Source: Erythrobacter sanguineus (GTDB lineage: Bacteria; Pseudomonadota; Alphaproteobacteria; Sphingomonadales; Sphingomonadaceae). Taken from it: a DNA stretch of 64,000 nucleotides. This document shows, piece after piece, positions 7,935 to 17,495 of the stretch; positions within the stretch are counted from its first letter, which is position 1, and each line of letters opens with the position of its first letter. The stretch spans positions 1-64,000 of the forward strand of contig NZ_FRDF01000010.1 of NCBI RefSeq assembly GCF_900143235.1. Reading direction: 5' to 3'. The notes below the pieces were generated by a model, which saw only the letters and a list, made by a program, of their open reading frames with translations, did not search any database and was not told where the DNA came from. The translations under genes were made by a program, and so were the position numbers.

Positions 7935-8025
7935 TGGCGGAGACGGAGGGATTCGAACCCTCGGTACCCTGATAGAGTACGGTTCCTTAGCAGGGAACTG
8001 GTTTCAGCCACTCACCCACGTCTCC
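7935..8025 (-). tRNA. tRNA-Ser (GCT)
   Basis: The minus strand reads acceptor GGAGACG (8025-8019), a D-arm GTGAGTGGCTGAAACC, an anticodon stem GTTCC with loop CTGCTAA (anticodon GCT), a long class II variable arm (GTACTCTATCAGGGTACC), a T-arm GAGGGTTCGAATCCCTC and an encoded CCA at 7937-7935. It decodes AGC/AGU serine codons. Confidence 0.95.
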
Positions 8026-8296
8026 GGGCAACAGCGAGGCTTCGAGGGGCGCGCTATAATGGCCCTGAACGCCAGCGGCAAGGTGGCTTGGGATAAAAAC
8101 GAAAAATCCCGTTCCGCCTTTCTGCGGGGCGAACCCGCAATTCGGCGCAGGTTCAGCCTTGCCGCCCTAGCTGGGAACGCCTTGTCGCAAATCCGATTCG
8201 CTCCGGCGATGCGTGATTGCGCCGGGCAGAAATTGGGATTCTTTGCCATAGTGCCACGTTGCGACGATTGGCGCGTTCACGGGAAGAGGCTGCTAC

Positions 8297-9118
8297 ATGA
8301 CCGGATTGTATGGACAAACTGCCACCTGCTGCCGCCAGCTGGGGCGCATCGTCGCCGGGTTGCTGGCGATGCTTGCTTTGGCCGGGCCCGCCGCTGCGCA
8401 GGAGCTGGAGCGGTTCGACCCTGATCAGGCCTTTACGGCGCAGCAAGCTGAGGCAGGCAGCATTGATGGCGATCTGATCGCGCCTGAGGGGCAACCAGCA
8501 CCAGCACCAGCGCCAGATCCGGCACCCAGCCCCGCTTTTGAGGAAAGCTTTGGTGATTATGCTGCGGCTCCGGCTGTTCCCGCCACTTCCGAGCCTGCCG
8601 CGCCGCAAGCTGCGCCTGCGGCAACTCCGGTCGATGGCACCTATGCCGAGGACGATCTGATCGGCGCGGCCGAAGGCGTGTTCGGCAAGGGTGCCGAAGG
8701 TGTCGCGCGGATGATCGAGGACCTGCTTGAAAAGCAGGGCAAGCCCAATGCCTATATCGTCGGGCGCGAGGCGGGCGGAGCCTTCATCGTCGGCGCGCGT
8801 TACGGTTCGGGCACGCTGCACCACAAGATCGAAGGCACCCAGCAGGTCTACTGGACCGGGCCTTCGATCGGCTTTGACGCCGGGGCCAATGCTGCCAACA
8901 CCTTTGTGCTGGTCTACAACCTCTATGACAGCGAAGACCTGTTCAAACGCTTCCCTGCGGGCGAGGGGCAGGCCTATTTCGTCGGCGGCTTGCACGCCAG
9001 CTACCTGCGCTGGGGCGACGTGGTGCTGATCCCGATCCGCATGGGGGCGGGCCTCAGGCTCGGGGTCAATGCGGGTTACATGAAGTTCTCCAAGAAACAG
9101 CGTTGGCTGCCGTTTTAG
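8297..9118 (+). CDS. EipA family (DUF1134) periplasmic protein
   Basis: A signal peptide (residues 1-35, ending GPAAAQ) is followed by a Pro/Ala-rich linker (residues about 60-110). The conserved DUF1134 domain follows from DDLIGAAEGVFGKGAEGVARMIEDLLEK to the end, including YIVGREAGGAFIVGARYGSG and VVLIPIRMGAGLRLGVNAGY. The family includes Brucella EipA, a periplasmic beta-barrel protein needed for envelope integrity. The length of 273 is usual for sphingomonads. The domain and export are visible directly; the envelope function is inferred from the family. It stands alone, with the aminotransferase starting 55 bases downstream. Confidence 0.9.
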   Translation: MTGLYGQTATCCRQLGRIVAGLLAMLALAGPAAAQELERFDPDQAFTAQQAEAGSIDGDLIAPEGQPAPAPAPDPAPSPAFEESFGDYAAAPAVPATSEPAAPQAAPAATPVDGTYAEDDLIGAAEGVFGKGAEGVARMIEDLLEKQGKPNAYIVGREAGGAFIVGARYGSGTLHHKIEGTQQVYWTGPSIGFDAGANAANTFVLVYNLYDSEDLFKRFPAGEGQAYFVGGLHASYLRWGDVVLIPIRMGAGLRLGVNAGYMKFSKKQRWLPF

Positions 9119-9172
9119 AAAATTGCACGAAACCCGGTTGCGATGCGGCTCTGCCCGCGCCATGGCCGTGCC

Positions 9173-10351
9173 ATGATGCTTGACCGACTCAGCCCCCAGG
9201 CGCCCGATGCGCTGCTCGCCCTGATCCGCCTCTACAGCGAAGATTCGCGTGAGGACAAGATTGACCTCGGTGTCGGGGTCTATCGCACCGATGATGGCGA
9301 CACCCCGGTGTTTGCCGCGATCAAATCTGCTGAACAGCAGCTGGTCGATGAACAGGACAGCAAGTCCTATCTCGGCCCCGAAGGCGACATGGGCTTCGTC
9401 AATGCGCTGATGCCCCATATTTTCGGCGCCGACCCGACCATGGGCGGGCGGATTGCCGGGATGCAGACCCCGGGCGGCACCGGCGCGGTGCGCCTTGCGC
9501 TGGCGCTGGCACAGAAGGCCGGGGTCCGCCGCGTCCACATGGGCGTGCCGAGCTGGCCCAACCATGCGCAGATCCTTGCCGACCTTGGCATGGAGCTGGT
9601 GCCCTTCGACCACGCCAATCTCGATGGCAGCGCCAATCTCGATGCGGTGCTGGGCGCGATCAATGGTGCGGGTGCCGATGCGGCGGTGATGCTGCACGGC
9701 TGCTGCCACAACCCCACCGGGATCGATTACACACCCGCCGAATGGACCGCGATTGCCGAGGCTTTTGCCGCCAGCGGCACCTTTCCGATCATCGATGTGG
9801 CCTATCAGGGCCTTGGCCACGGACTGGAGGAAGACGCAGCCGGGATGCGCACCGTGCTGGCCGCCGTGCCCGAAGCCTTCATCGCCTATAGCTGCGACAA
9901 GAATTTCGGCCAGTATCGCGACCGTGTGGGCGCTTTCTACATCCTCGGGCAGGGCCAGGACACGATCCAGACCGCATTCAGCAATGCCAATGCGCTGGCC
10001 CGGGCGTGCTGGTCGATGCCGCCCGATCACGGCGGCGCGGCGGTGCGGATCATCCTGCGCGATCCGGACATGACCAAGTCGTGGCTCGCCGAGCTTGATA
10101 CCATGCGGGCCCGGATGAGAAGCGTGCGCGATGCGCTGGCGGCCACCGGCTGTGCTGGGCGGATCGACCTGACCCCGCTGGGCACCCAGAACGGGCTGTT
10201 CGCGATGCTTCCCGTCACCAAGGAGGAAGTCGCCCGCCTGCGCGAGGATCACGCGATCTACATGGCCGGCTCGGGCCGTATCAACATCGCCGGGCTGACG
10301 ATGGCAAACTTGCCGAAATTCGTCGCCGCGCTGGCCAAAGTGGCGGTCTGA
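9173..10351 (+). CDS. aromatic amino-acid / aspartate aminotransferase (class I)
   Basis: This is a PLP-dependent fold-type I aminotransferase of 392 residues. Features are DLGVGVYRTDDGDTPVF near the start, YLGPEGDMGF, TPGGTGAVRLA, HGCCHNPTGIDY, IIDVAYQGLGHGLEED and the PLP lysine K243 in SCDKNFGQYRDRVG. The family transfers amino groups between aspartate or aromatic amino acids and 2-oxoglutarate. The TyrB/AspC-like pattern leaves the preferred substrate open between Asp and Tyr/Phe. I start at ATG 9173 (MMLDRLSP) rather than the ATG at 9143, since conserved sequence begins just after. It is cytoplasmic and probably monocistronic. Confidence 0.88.
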   Translation: MMLDRLSPQAPDALLALIRLYSEDSREDKIDLGVGVYRTDDGDTPVFAAIKSAEQQLVDEQDSKSYLGPEGDMGFVNALMPHIFGADPTMGGRIAGMQTPGGTGAVRLALALAQKAGVRRVHMGVPSWPNHAQILADLGMELVPFDHANLDGSANLDAVLGAINGAGADAAVMLHGCCHNPTGIDYTPAEWTAIAEAFAASGTFPIIDVAYQGLGHGLEEDAAGMRTVLAAVPEAFIAYSCDKNFGQYRDRVGAFYILGQGQDTIQTAFSNANALARACWSMPPDHGGAAVRIILRDPDMTKSWLAELDTMRARMRSVRDALAATGCAGRIDLTPLGTQNGLFAMLPVTKEEVARLREDHAIYMAGSGRINIAGLTMANLPKFVAALAKVAV

Positions 10352-10520
10352 ACACCCTGTCCTGCGCCATGTCCGCTTTCGGGCGGGTGGCGCAGGGTTG
10401 GTGATGAGCGGGAGCGCGGACGGACAGATTCCGTTTTACAAAAGCGCTTGTGCCCGTCCGGTCAAATCCCGAGGATTTCGCTTCATTGTCGGTGGGACCT
10501 TCACGCCGCACCCGCCACAT

Positions 10521-11456
10521 CTAGATGGTCAGAAAATGGCCATCGGCTTGCAATGCGTCCATGAAACCCTGCGTGTAGGCCTGTTCCGGATTCGCGCGGA
10601 CCGCTTGATCGAGCGCCGTGGCATCCGCGCCGACCAGAATGCGCCATTGCCCTGCCTTGACCCCTTCGAGGATCACCCGCGCCGCCTCGGCCGACGACAT
10701 CGGCGCGTTATCGCGGAAATCGGCATTGGCGAGTTCGATGATCTGATCCTCGCTCAAGGTTGCCGGATCGATACCCTGCGTTTCGAGAATGAAATTCAGC
10801 TCTTTTTCGACGGCGCCCTGAATGCGCATCGAATTGCCCGCAATTTCGGTGCCGATATGGCCCGGCATGACGACCGAGCAGGTGATATGGGGCGCGTTGA
10901 TGGCCAGATCATTGATCAGCGCCTCGGTAAAGCCCTTCACCGCGAATTTTGCCGCCGAATAGGCGGTATGCGGACGCTGCGGCCCAAGCGTTGCCCAGAA
11001 GCCGTTGATGCTGGAAGTGTTGACGATGTGGCCCGCATCGGCGTTTTTCAGCAGCGGCAAAAATGCGCGTACACCGTGGATAACACCGTAAAAGCAGATG
11101 TTGAACGTCAGCTCCCATGCAGCGCGATCGCCCACGACAAAGCTGCCGCCGCCGGCAATCCCGGCATTGTTGACCAAGAGATGGATCTTGTCGGTATCAA
11201 ACGCGCTGCGCACCTCGTCGGCCCATGCATTCATTTCCGCTTCGATCGCGACATCGGCGCGGGTGCAATGAACCATCGTCCCCTGCGGTGCGGCGGCGCG
11301 GCAGAGGCGCTCTGTCTCCGCCATGTTGGCCGCCGACACATCACACATCGCGACGGAACAGCCTTCAGAAGCCAGAGCCAGCGCCAGTTCGCGCCCCATG
11401 CCCGTTCCGCCGCCGGTGATGACCGCGATTTTTCCTGCAAAGTCTTTCAGTGCCAT
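10521..11456 (-). CDS. SDR-family oxidoreductase
   Basis: This 311-residue short-chain dehydrogenase/reductase has the nucleotide-binding motif TGGGTGMG at 14-21, NNAG at 96-99, a serine in NTSS near 147 and the catalytic pair Y166/K170 in YSAAKFAVK. The Asp after beta-2 (AMCDVSA) favours NAD(H). Length and C-terminus fit classical SDRs that oxidise hydroxyl groups on lipids or small alcohols; the substrate is unknown. Start at ATG 11456 follows AAGGA. Upstream is a 355-base gene-free stretch, then the PHB depolymerase on the same strand, so a link to hydroxyalkanoate metabolism is possible but not shown. Confidence 0.85.
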   Translation of the reverse strand: MALKDFAGKIAVITGGGTGMGRELALALASEGCSVAMCDVSAANMAETERLCRAAAPQGTMVHCTRADVAIEAEMNAWADEVRSAFDTDKIHLLVNNAGIAGGGSFVVGDRAAWELTFNICFYGVIHGVRAFLPLLKNADAGHIVNTSSINGFWATLGPQRPHTAYSAAKFAVKGFTEALINDLAINAPHITCSVVMPGHIGTEIAGNSMRIQGAVEKELNFILETQGIDPATLSEDQIIELANADFRDNAPMSSAEAARVILEGVKAGQWRILVGADATALDQAVRANPEQAYTQGFMDALQADGHFLTI

Positions 11457-11811
11457 GATCCTTGCCCCCAAATTGTCGGACCCGTTGCGTCCGAAACCTT
11501 TCCCGTCTCACTCGATACCTATCAGAAGGCGAATTCCCAAACGGTTCGGGCGACCGGATCACTTGTGTCCCTGTCAAGATTTGTTGCCGTGCTTTGCCAG
11601 CAAGGCGGTCGCTTCCTGAAGCTCCGGCTTTCCTACCCGCTGCGGGGGTGGCAGGTGGTGGTCATGAACTGCTGCACAGCCCGATCATCCGCTGCTCCCC
11701 GTGCGCTTTGCAGGGAAGGGTTTTCAGTCTCTGGACAGTGTCTCATCTGTCTCCAACAGACAGGAAAGGAGCACGATAACTGAACTGGCAGGGTGCGCTG
11801 GCGATTCGTCT
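11457..11811. other. intergenic stretch with one operator-like inverted repeat
   Basis: No gene is visible between the SDR and the depolymerase. CTGTCT-CCAAC-AGACAG at 11747-11763 is a perfect 6-5-6 inverted repeat, followed by an AGGAAAGGAG run. It might be an operator or part of a transcript end; the evidence is weak. Confidence 0.3.
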
Positions 11812-13050
11812 CTACCCGGCGTGGGCGGCGATCCATTGATCGACCACCGGGGCGACCTTGTCGCGCCAGCGGCTGCCGTTGAAGATGCCGTAATGGCCTG
11901 CGCCTTCGGCCATGTAGTAACGCTTCATCGTCTCGGGCAGGTTCGGGGTCAGCTTCAGCGCCGCGCGGGTCTGGCCAAGGCCCGAGATGTCGTCACGCTC
12001 GCCCTCGATCGCCAGCAGCGCGGTGTCGGTGATCCGGGTGATGTCGACCAGTTCACCCTTGTGGCGGAATTCGCCCTTGGGGATCGAGTGGGTCTGGAAC
12101 ACCTCTTCCACCGTCTGGAGGTAGAATTCGGCGGTCATGTCGCACACGCTGCGGTATTCGTCGTAGAAAGTCTTGGTTGCCTGCGCGCTGGCATCATCGC
12201 CCACCGTCAGGTGTTTGAACATCTCGTAATGGCTCATCATGTGGCCCGACAGGTTCATGGACATGAACGCGTTGAGCTGCATGAATCCCGGATAGACCCG
12301 CCGTCCGGTGCCGGGGTATTTCATCGGCACGGTGGCGATCACGGTCTGGCGGAACCATTCGATCGGGCGCTGCATCGCCATGTTGTTGACCGCCGTTGGG
12401 CATTCGCGGGTGTCGATCGGGCCGCCCATCATGGTGAGGGTGGCAGGCGTTGCGGGCGATTTGTGAAGGTTCATCAGCGCGGTCGCGGCAAAGGCCGGGA
12501 CGCTTGGCTGGCACACCGCCATCATGTGGATGCGCTGGCCGCTGGCTTCGCCATGGATATGTTCCGAAAATTCGATCAGGTAGTCGATATAATCGTCGAG
12601 ATCGAACTTGCCTGCGTCGGTCGGCACCATCTTGGCGTCGGCCCAGTCGGTAATGAACACCTCAGCGGATTCGAGCATCCGTTCGACCGTGCCGCGCAGC
12701 AGTGTGGCGTAGTGGCCGCTCATTGGAGCGACGATCAACAGGCGCGGGCGATCTGCCGGTGCGCCTTCGACGGTGAAGTGCAGCAAATCACCGAACGGGC
12801 GCTTTATCGCCACGCTTTCAGTGACCGCGTGGGCCTTGCCGCCGATTTCCACTTCGGTGATGCCGAAGGCGGGCTTGCCATAATGCGCGGTAGCGTGGGC
12901 GAACACGTCAAGCGCGCTTGCAGCCATTGGCCCCATGCCGAGATAAGCGAACGGATTGGCCGGGTTCGACAGCATTCCGGCGCTGATCGAAGCCAGCGCG
13001 CTCGCGCTGTTCATCCAGCTGCGTTGCAGTTCATAGGCATGGTAAAGCAT
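11812..13050 (-). CDS. phaZ: intracellular polyhydroxyalkanoate (PHB) depolymerase
   Basis: This 412-residue alpha/beta-hydrolase is of the intracellular PHB depolymerase type. It has LLIVAPMSGHYATLLRGTVE, ITDWADAKMVP, the nucleophile region VCQPSVPAFAA with cysteine about 180 in place of serine, TMMGGPIDTRE and a C-terminal GAGHYGIFNGSRWR with the histidine. It degrades stored native PHB granules to hydroxybutyrate units. The cysteine nucleophile is a known trait of the PhaZa1 class. No signal peptide is present, which fits cytosolic action. No PHA synthase or phasin is in the window. Start is ATG 13050; a TTG one codon earlier is possible. Confidence 0.92.
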   Translation of the reverse strand: MLYHAYELQRSWMNSASALASISAGMLSNPANPFAYLGMGPMAASALDVFAHATAHYGKPAFGITEVEIGGKAHAVTESVAIKRPFGDLLHFTVEGAPADRPRLLIVAPMSGHYATLLRGTVERMLESAEVFITDWADAKMVPTDAGKFDLDDYIDYLIEFSEHIHGEASGQRIHMMAVCQPSVPAFAATALMNLHKSPATPATLTMMGGPIDTRECPTAVNNMAMQRPIEWFRQTVIATVPMKYPGTGRRVYPGFMQLNAFMSMNLSGHMMSHYEMFKHLTVGDDASAQATKTFYDEYRSVCDMTAEFYLQTVEEVFQTHSIPKGEFRHKGELVDITRITDTALLAIEGERDDISGLGQTRAALKLTPNLPETMKRYYMAEGAGHYGIFNGSRWRDKVAPVVDQWIAAHAG

Positions 13051-13229
13051 CAAGAAGCCCCTGTGCGACGAACGTTATGGCGCCTCTCTGCCGGGCACCT
13101 GCCACCTGTAAATGGGCCTTTGCGCGCCATTGTGCAATGCACAATATTGTCACGCTTCGGCGCGTTGCCATCGCTTTGTTGCTTTTTGCACGTGAAATTC
13201 GTCGCGGGCGTGGCTAGAGCGGCGGCGTG

Positions 13230-15122
13230 ATGCATGGCGATACCCCCCAAAACCTGGACACAACCCAATCGGCTGGCGACGGGTCGGAGCAGGTCTTCGA
13301 GCCGGTCGCAGTGGATGCCGCAGCCGCGGCGGCCCTCGACGAGGCCGAGGCAACGGCGCGCGCCCGCTCGCTTGCGCCTTTGCGGATGGTCTATCGCGAG
13401 GCTGCCAAATACCCGGCCCAGGTCATGTTTGCCCTGATCGCGCTGACCATTACCGCGGCGGGGACGCTGGCGATCCCGGCGGCGATGCAATTGATCGTCG
13501 ATCGCGGTTTCGGCAGTGTAAACGGCATCGAGGGCGCGGGCGATGTCGGGCGCTGGTTCCGCTATCTGTTCGTGATCGTGCTGGTGATCGCCTTTGGTAC
13601 GGCGGCACGGTTCTACTTCGTCAGCTGGATCGGTGAACGCGTGGTCGCCGATATCCGCCGCAAGGTGCAGCGCAACCTCCTCAGGCTCAGCCCGAGTTTC
13701 TACGAGGAAAACAGCCCCAAGGAAATTTCGAGCCGGATGACATCCGACACCGCGATCATTGAAACGGTGGTCGGGACGACGGTTTCGGTGGCGCTGCGCA
13801 ACATGTTCCTTGGCGTCGGCGGGACGATCTACCTGTTCTGGCTTTTGCCCGGCCTGACCGTCTGGCTTGCCGTGGGCATCCCCGGCATCATCCTGCCGAT
13901 CGTGTTCTTCGGCCGCAAGATCCGCTTGCTTTCGCGCGACAACCAGGACCGCGTGGCTGATGTCGGCGCGATGGTGACCGAGGTGCTGAGCGCCATGAAA
14001 GTGGTTCAGAGCTTTGGGCAGGAAAGCCGCGAGGCGGATCGTTTTGGCGGCGCGGTGGAGCGGACGTTCGACACGGCGCGACGGCGTATCGTGCTGCGTT
14101 CGATCATGACCGCGGTGATCATTCTGGCGATCTTCGGTTCGATCGTGCTGCTGCTGTGGCGCGGTGCCGAAGGGGTGGCAGCAGGAGAAATCACCGGCGG
14201 CACGATCCTGTCCTTCATCGTGGGCGCGATGATCGTTGCCGGGGCCTTTGGTGCGCTGACGGAAGTGTACGGCGAATTGCTGCGCGGTGCAGGCGCAGCA
14301 AGCCGGCTGGCCGAACTGCTCGAGGCCCGTCCCGAGATTGCGCCTCCGGTGCGCCCCGAAAAGCTGCCCGTGCCGGCGCGCGGGAGCCTGTCGTTCCGCA
14401 ATGTCACCTTCCGTTACCCGGCGCGGCCGGAAACGGCGGCGCTGAAGGACTTCACGCTCGAGATCGAACCGGGCGAGACAGTTGCCATCGTCGGCCCTTC
14501 GGGTGCGGGCAAGAGCACGATCTTCCAGCTGGTCGAACGTTTCTACGATCCGCAGGTTGGCACCATCCGTCTGGACGGCATTCCGCTGACCAAGGCTGAT
14601 CCGGCCGATATCCGCGCGCGGTTGGCGCTGGTGCCGCAGGACGGGGTGCTGTTCAGCGCCAATGCCCGCGATAACCTGCGTTATGGCAAGTGGGACGCCA
14701 GCGACGAGGACATCTGGGACGCGGCCCGCGCCGCCAATGCCGAGGCCTTCCTGCGTGCCTTGCCACGGGGTCTCGATACCTATCTGGGCGAGGGCGGCAC
14801 GCAATTGTCGGGCGGCCAGCAACAGCGCGTCGCCATCGCCCGCGCGCTGCTGCGCGATGCGCCGATCCTGCTGCTCGACGAGGCGACCAGTGCGCTCGAT
14901 GCCGAAAGCGAGCAATTGGTGCAGCAGGCGCTGGAAGAGCTGATGAAGAACCGCACCACGCTGGTTATCGCTCACCGCCTTGCCACTGTGCGCGCGGCTG
15001 ACCGGATCGTGGTGCTGGAAGAAGGCCGGATCGTCGAACAGGGAACGCATGATGCGCTGTCGAAGGCGGGCGGGCTTTATGCGCGGCTCGCCCGGCTGCA
15101 GTTCGCCGCAGACGCCGCCTGA
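13230..15122 (+). CDS. ABC exporter, fused transmembrane and ATPase domains
   Basis: This 630-residue half-transporter has an N-terminal leader of about 60 residues, six transmembrane helices (about residues 60-350, with the coupling sequence SFYEENSPKEISSRMTSDT) and a nucleotide-binding domain. The latter has Walker A GPSGAGKS at 422-429, signature LSGGQ at 526-530, Walker B ILLLDEATSALD near 546 and an H-loop in LVIAHRLATV. It resembles type IV exporters annotated as lipid or multidrug pumps (MsbA-like); the substrate is unknown. It probably works as a homodimer in the inner membrane. ATG 13230 is preferred over GTG 13227. The start lies 179 bases from the divergent depolymerase start, so promoters may be shared there. 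Confidence 0.9.
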   Translation: MHGDTPQNLDTTQSAGDGSEQVFEPVAVDAAAAAALDEAEATARARSLAPLRMVYREAAKYPAQVMFALIALTITAAGTLAIPAAMQLIVDRGFGSVNGIEGAGDVGRWFRYLFVIVLVIAFGTAARFYFVSWIGERVVADIRRKVQRNLLRLSPSFYEENSPKEISSRMTSDTAIIETVVGTTVSVALRNMFLGVGGTIYLFWLLPGLTVWLAVGIPGIILPIVFFGRKIRLLSRDNQDRVADVGAMVTEVLSAMKVVQSFGQESREADRFGGAVERTFDTARRRIVLRSIMTAVIILAIFGSIVLLLWRGAEGVAAGEITGGTILSFIVGAMIVAGAFGALTEVYGELLRGAGAASRLAELLEARPEIAPPVRPEKLPVPARGSLSFRNVTFRYPARPETAALKDFTLEIEPGETVAIVGPSGAGKSTIFQLVERFYDPQVGTIRLDGIPLTKADPADIRARLALVPQDGVLFSANARDNLRYGKWDASDEDIWDAARAANAEAFLRALPRGLDTYLGEGGTQLSGGQQQRVAIARALLRDAPILLLDEATSALDAESEQLVQQALEELMKNRTTLVIAHRLATVRAADRIVVLEEGRIVEQGTHDALSKAGGLYARLARLQFAADAA

Positions 15123-15249
15123 AACGGCAGGATCGCGGGCGCTTTTCGACGAAGCGTCGGGTCTGACGGATAAAGGGCAACCTTTCGCGCCCGGCTGCGT
15201 TAGGAGCGGTGCGTCGCATAATCCTGTTCAAGCTCTCGGGAAAACCACC

Positions 15250-17424
15250 ATGATCCGCACCTCCGCTCTTATCGGCGCCAGCCTGTTCGCGCTCGCGCTG
15301 GCTGCGCCTGCCTTCGCCAGTGACGATACCCAGAGCCATGAAGGCGGCATCGAATTGCTGCTGGAAGACAGCGAAGCCACCGCGCCCGCGCTGCCGACCA
15401 TGAGCTTTGGCGAGTGGGGCGTCGACCCCGATCTGCTGGCCACCGACGTGAAGCCGGGCGATGATTTCAACGCCTATGTCAACGGGCCGTGGATCGCCGC
15501 CAACCCGCTCCCGGCGGAATTCAGCCGGATCGGTGCGTTCACGCTGCTTGGCGAAAAGAGCACCGCTGACGTCAAGGCGCTGATGGACGAACTGCTGGCG
15601 AAGGATGCCGCAAGCCTGAGCGTGGATGAGCGCCGGATCGTGGCTGCTTACACGTCCTATCTCGATATCGCCGCCATCGAAGCGGCGGGCCTCGCCCCGG
15701 CGCAGCCGCATCTGGCGCGGATCTTCGGCGCGACCAGTCTCGATGATCTCGCGATGCTTTGGGCCGCGCCCGGCTATGCCAGCCTGATCAGCGCGGGCGT
15801 CAGCGTCGATGCCAAACAGCCCGATCGCCACATCGCCTCGGTCAGCTTTGGCGGACTGGGCCTGCCGGACCGCGATTACTACCTCGACGATAGCGAGAAG
15901 GGCCGCGGCATCCAGGTTAAGTACAAGGATTACCTTGCGTTCCTGTTGGCAGAGGCGGGCTATCAGGACCCCGCCGCCGCCGCCGAAGCGGTCTATGCCT
16001 TCGAAGACCGCATCGCCCGCACTGTCGCGTGGGATCGCACCGTGCGCCGCAACCGGGACCTCACCTACAACCTGCTGACCGCTGAAGACCTGGCGGGTAT
16101 CGGCGGCGCGGTGCCGGTGTCCGCGATGCTCGCTGCCATCGGTGTTGCCAACAGCCCCGGCTTCGTCGTCAGCCTGATGCCGCCCACCCCGGAAGAAATC
16201 GAAACTCTTGGGCTGGACGATGCCACCCTCGCCAGGATTGGCACCGGCCTGCCGGGGATGTTCGCATTGCTCGGCGAAACCCCGGTCGCCACCTTGCAGG
16301 CGTGGATGGCGAAGGAATTCCTGTCCGATCACGCCGCCGTGCTGCCTTCGCGCTTCGACGCTGCCAGCTTTGCATTCTACGGCAAGACCCTGCGCGGCAC
16401 GCCTGAACAGCGCCCGCGCTGGAAGCGCGCCATCGGCGAATCCGAAAGCCTGCTGGGCGAATTGATCGGCAAGGCCTATGTCGAGCGCTACTTCCCGCCC
16501 GAAAACAAGGCAGCGATGGATGAACTGGTCGTCAACCTGCGGATTGCCTTGCGCGAATCCATCGCCGAAATCGACTGGATGGGCGAGGAAACCAAGATAC
16601 AGGCGCGCGCCAAGCTCGACAGTTTCGACCCCAAGATCGGCTATCGCCCCAACCTCGAAACCTATGAAGGCCTCGCCATCACGTCGGGCGATCCGATCGC
16701 CAACCGCATGGCCGCCGCCGAGTGGGGCATGGCCGACAACGTGGCGAAGCTGGGCCAGCCGATCGACCGCACCGAATGGTTCATGCTGCCCCAGACGGTG
16801 AACGCCTATTACAACTCGACCAAGAACGAGATCGTCTTCCCTGCCGGCATCCTGCAACAGCCGTTCTTCGCGCTTAGCAACGACATTGCGGTCAATTACG
16901 GCGCGATTGGCGGGGTGATCGGCCACGAAATCGGCCACGGCTTCGACGATCAGGGTTCGAAGTCGGATGCCACCGGCGCACTGCGCAACTGGTGGACCGA
17001 TGAAGACCGCAAGGCGTTTGACACCCTCGGTGATCGGCTGGTGGCGCAATATAATGCCTTCTGTCCGCTCGACAATGGCGCAACCTGCGTCAACGGCCGC
17101 CTGACCCTGGGTGAGAACATCGGCGATGTCGGCGGCCTCTCCATGGCCTACCGCGCCTACAAGATCGCGACCAGGGACACAGATGTTCCCGTGATCGACG
17201 GGCTGACCGGCGACCAGCGCTTCTTCCTGGCCTGGGCGCAGGTGTGGCGTTCGACCCAGCGCGAAGAGAATTACCGCAACCGCCTGCGCACCGACAGTCA
17301 CAGCCCCGAGGAATACCGGGTCAACGGCGTCGTGCGCAATCTGGACGAATGGTACGAAGCCTTCGGCGTGAAGCCGGGCGATGCGCTGTATCTGCCGCCC
17401 GATCAGCGCGTGCGGATCTGGTGA
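15250..17424 (+). CDS. M13 (neprilysin/PepO-like) zinc metallopeptidase, exported
   Basis: A signal peptide (MIRTSALIGASLFALALAAPAFA) leads into a 700-residue M13 peptidase. Visible are DFNAYVNGPW near residue 75, the substrate-binding NAYYNSTKNEIVFPAG near 517, the zinc motif HEIGH at 559-563, GENIGDVGG near 622 carrying the third zinc ligand, and a C-terminal DQRVRIW close to the usual RCRLW-type end. These enzymes cut oligopeptides in the periplasm or outside the cell. Length 724 is normal. The frame is open further upstream to 14980, but that part overlaps the ABC exporter; ATG 15250 starts the signal peptide. Confidence 0.93.
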   Translation: MIRTSALIGASLFALALAAPAFASDDTQSHEGGIELLLEDSEATAPALPTMSFGEWGVDPDLLATDVKPGDDFNAYVNGPWIAANPLPAEFSRIGAFTLLGEKSTADVKALMDELLAKDAASLSVDERRIVAAYTSYLDIAAIEAAGLAPAQPHLARIFGATSLDDLAMLWAAPGYASLISAGVSVDAKQPDRHIASVSFGGLGLPDRDYYLDDSEKGRGIQVKYKDYLAFLLAEAGYQDPAAAAEAVYAFEDRIARTVAWDRTVRRNRDLTYNLLTAEDLAGIGGAVPVSAMLAAIGVANSPGFVVSLMPPTPEEIETLGLDDATLARIGTGLPGMFALLGETPVATLQAWMAKEFLSDHAAVLPSRFDAASFAFYGKTLRGTPEQRPRWKRAIGESESLLGELIGKAYVERYFPPENKAAMDELVVNLRIALRESIAEIDWMGEETKIQARAKLDSFDPKIGYRPNLETYEGLAITSGDPIANRMAAAEWGMADNVAKLGQPIDRTEWFMLPQTVNAYYNSTKNEIVFPAGILQQPFFALSNDIAVNYGAIGGVIGHEIGHGFDDQGSKSDATGALRNWWTDEDRKAFDTLGDRLVAQYNAFCPLDNGATCVNGRLTLGENIGDVGGLSMAYRAYKIATRDTDVPVIDGLTGDQRFFLAWAQVWRSTQREENYRNRLRTDSHSPEEYRVNGVVRNLDEWYEAFGVKPGDALYLPPDQRVRIW

Positions 17425-17495
17425 GGTAATCTGCTGGCGATGCCCGGCGGCAAATTGATTGACTTGGCCAGCGCCCCTGCCAAGGGACGCTCGCC

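Noticed and set aside
8153-10252. 699-codon open frame on the minus strand opposite eipA and the aminotransferase
   Set aside because: It spans two well-supported genes and the gap between them, with no start context or domain.
14965-17301. 778-codon open frame on the minus strand opposite the M13 peptidase
   Set aside because: Shadow of a real gene with HEIGH and NAYYN motifs; no protein features of its own.
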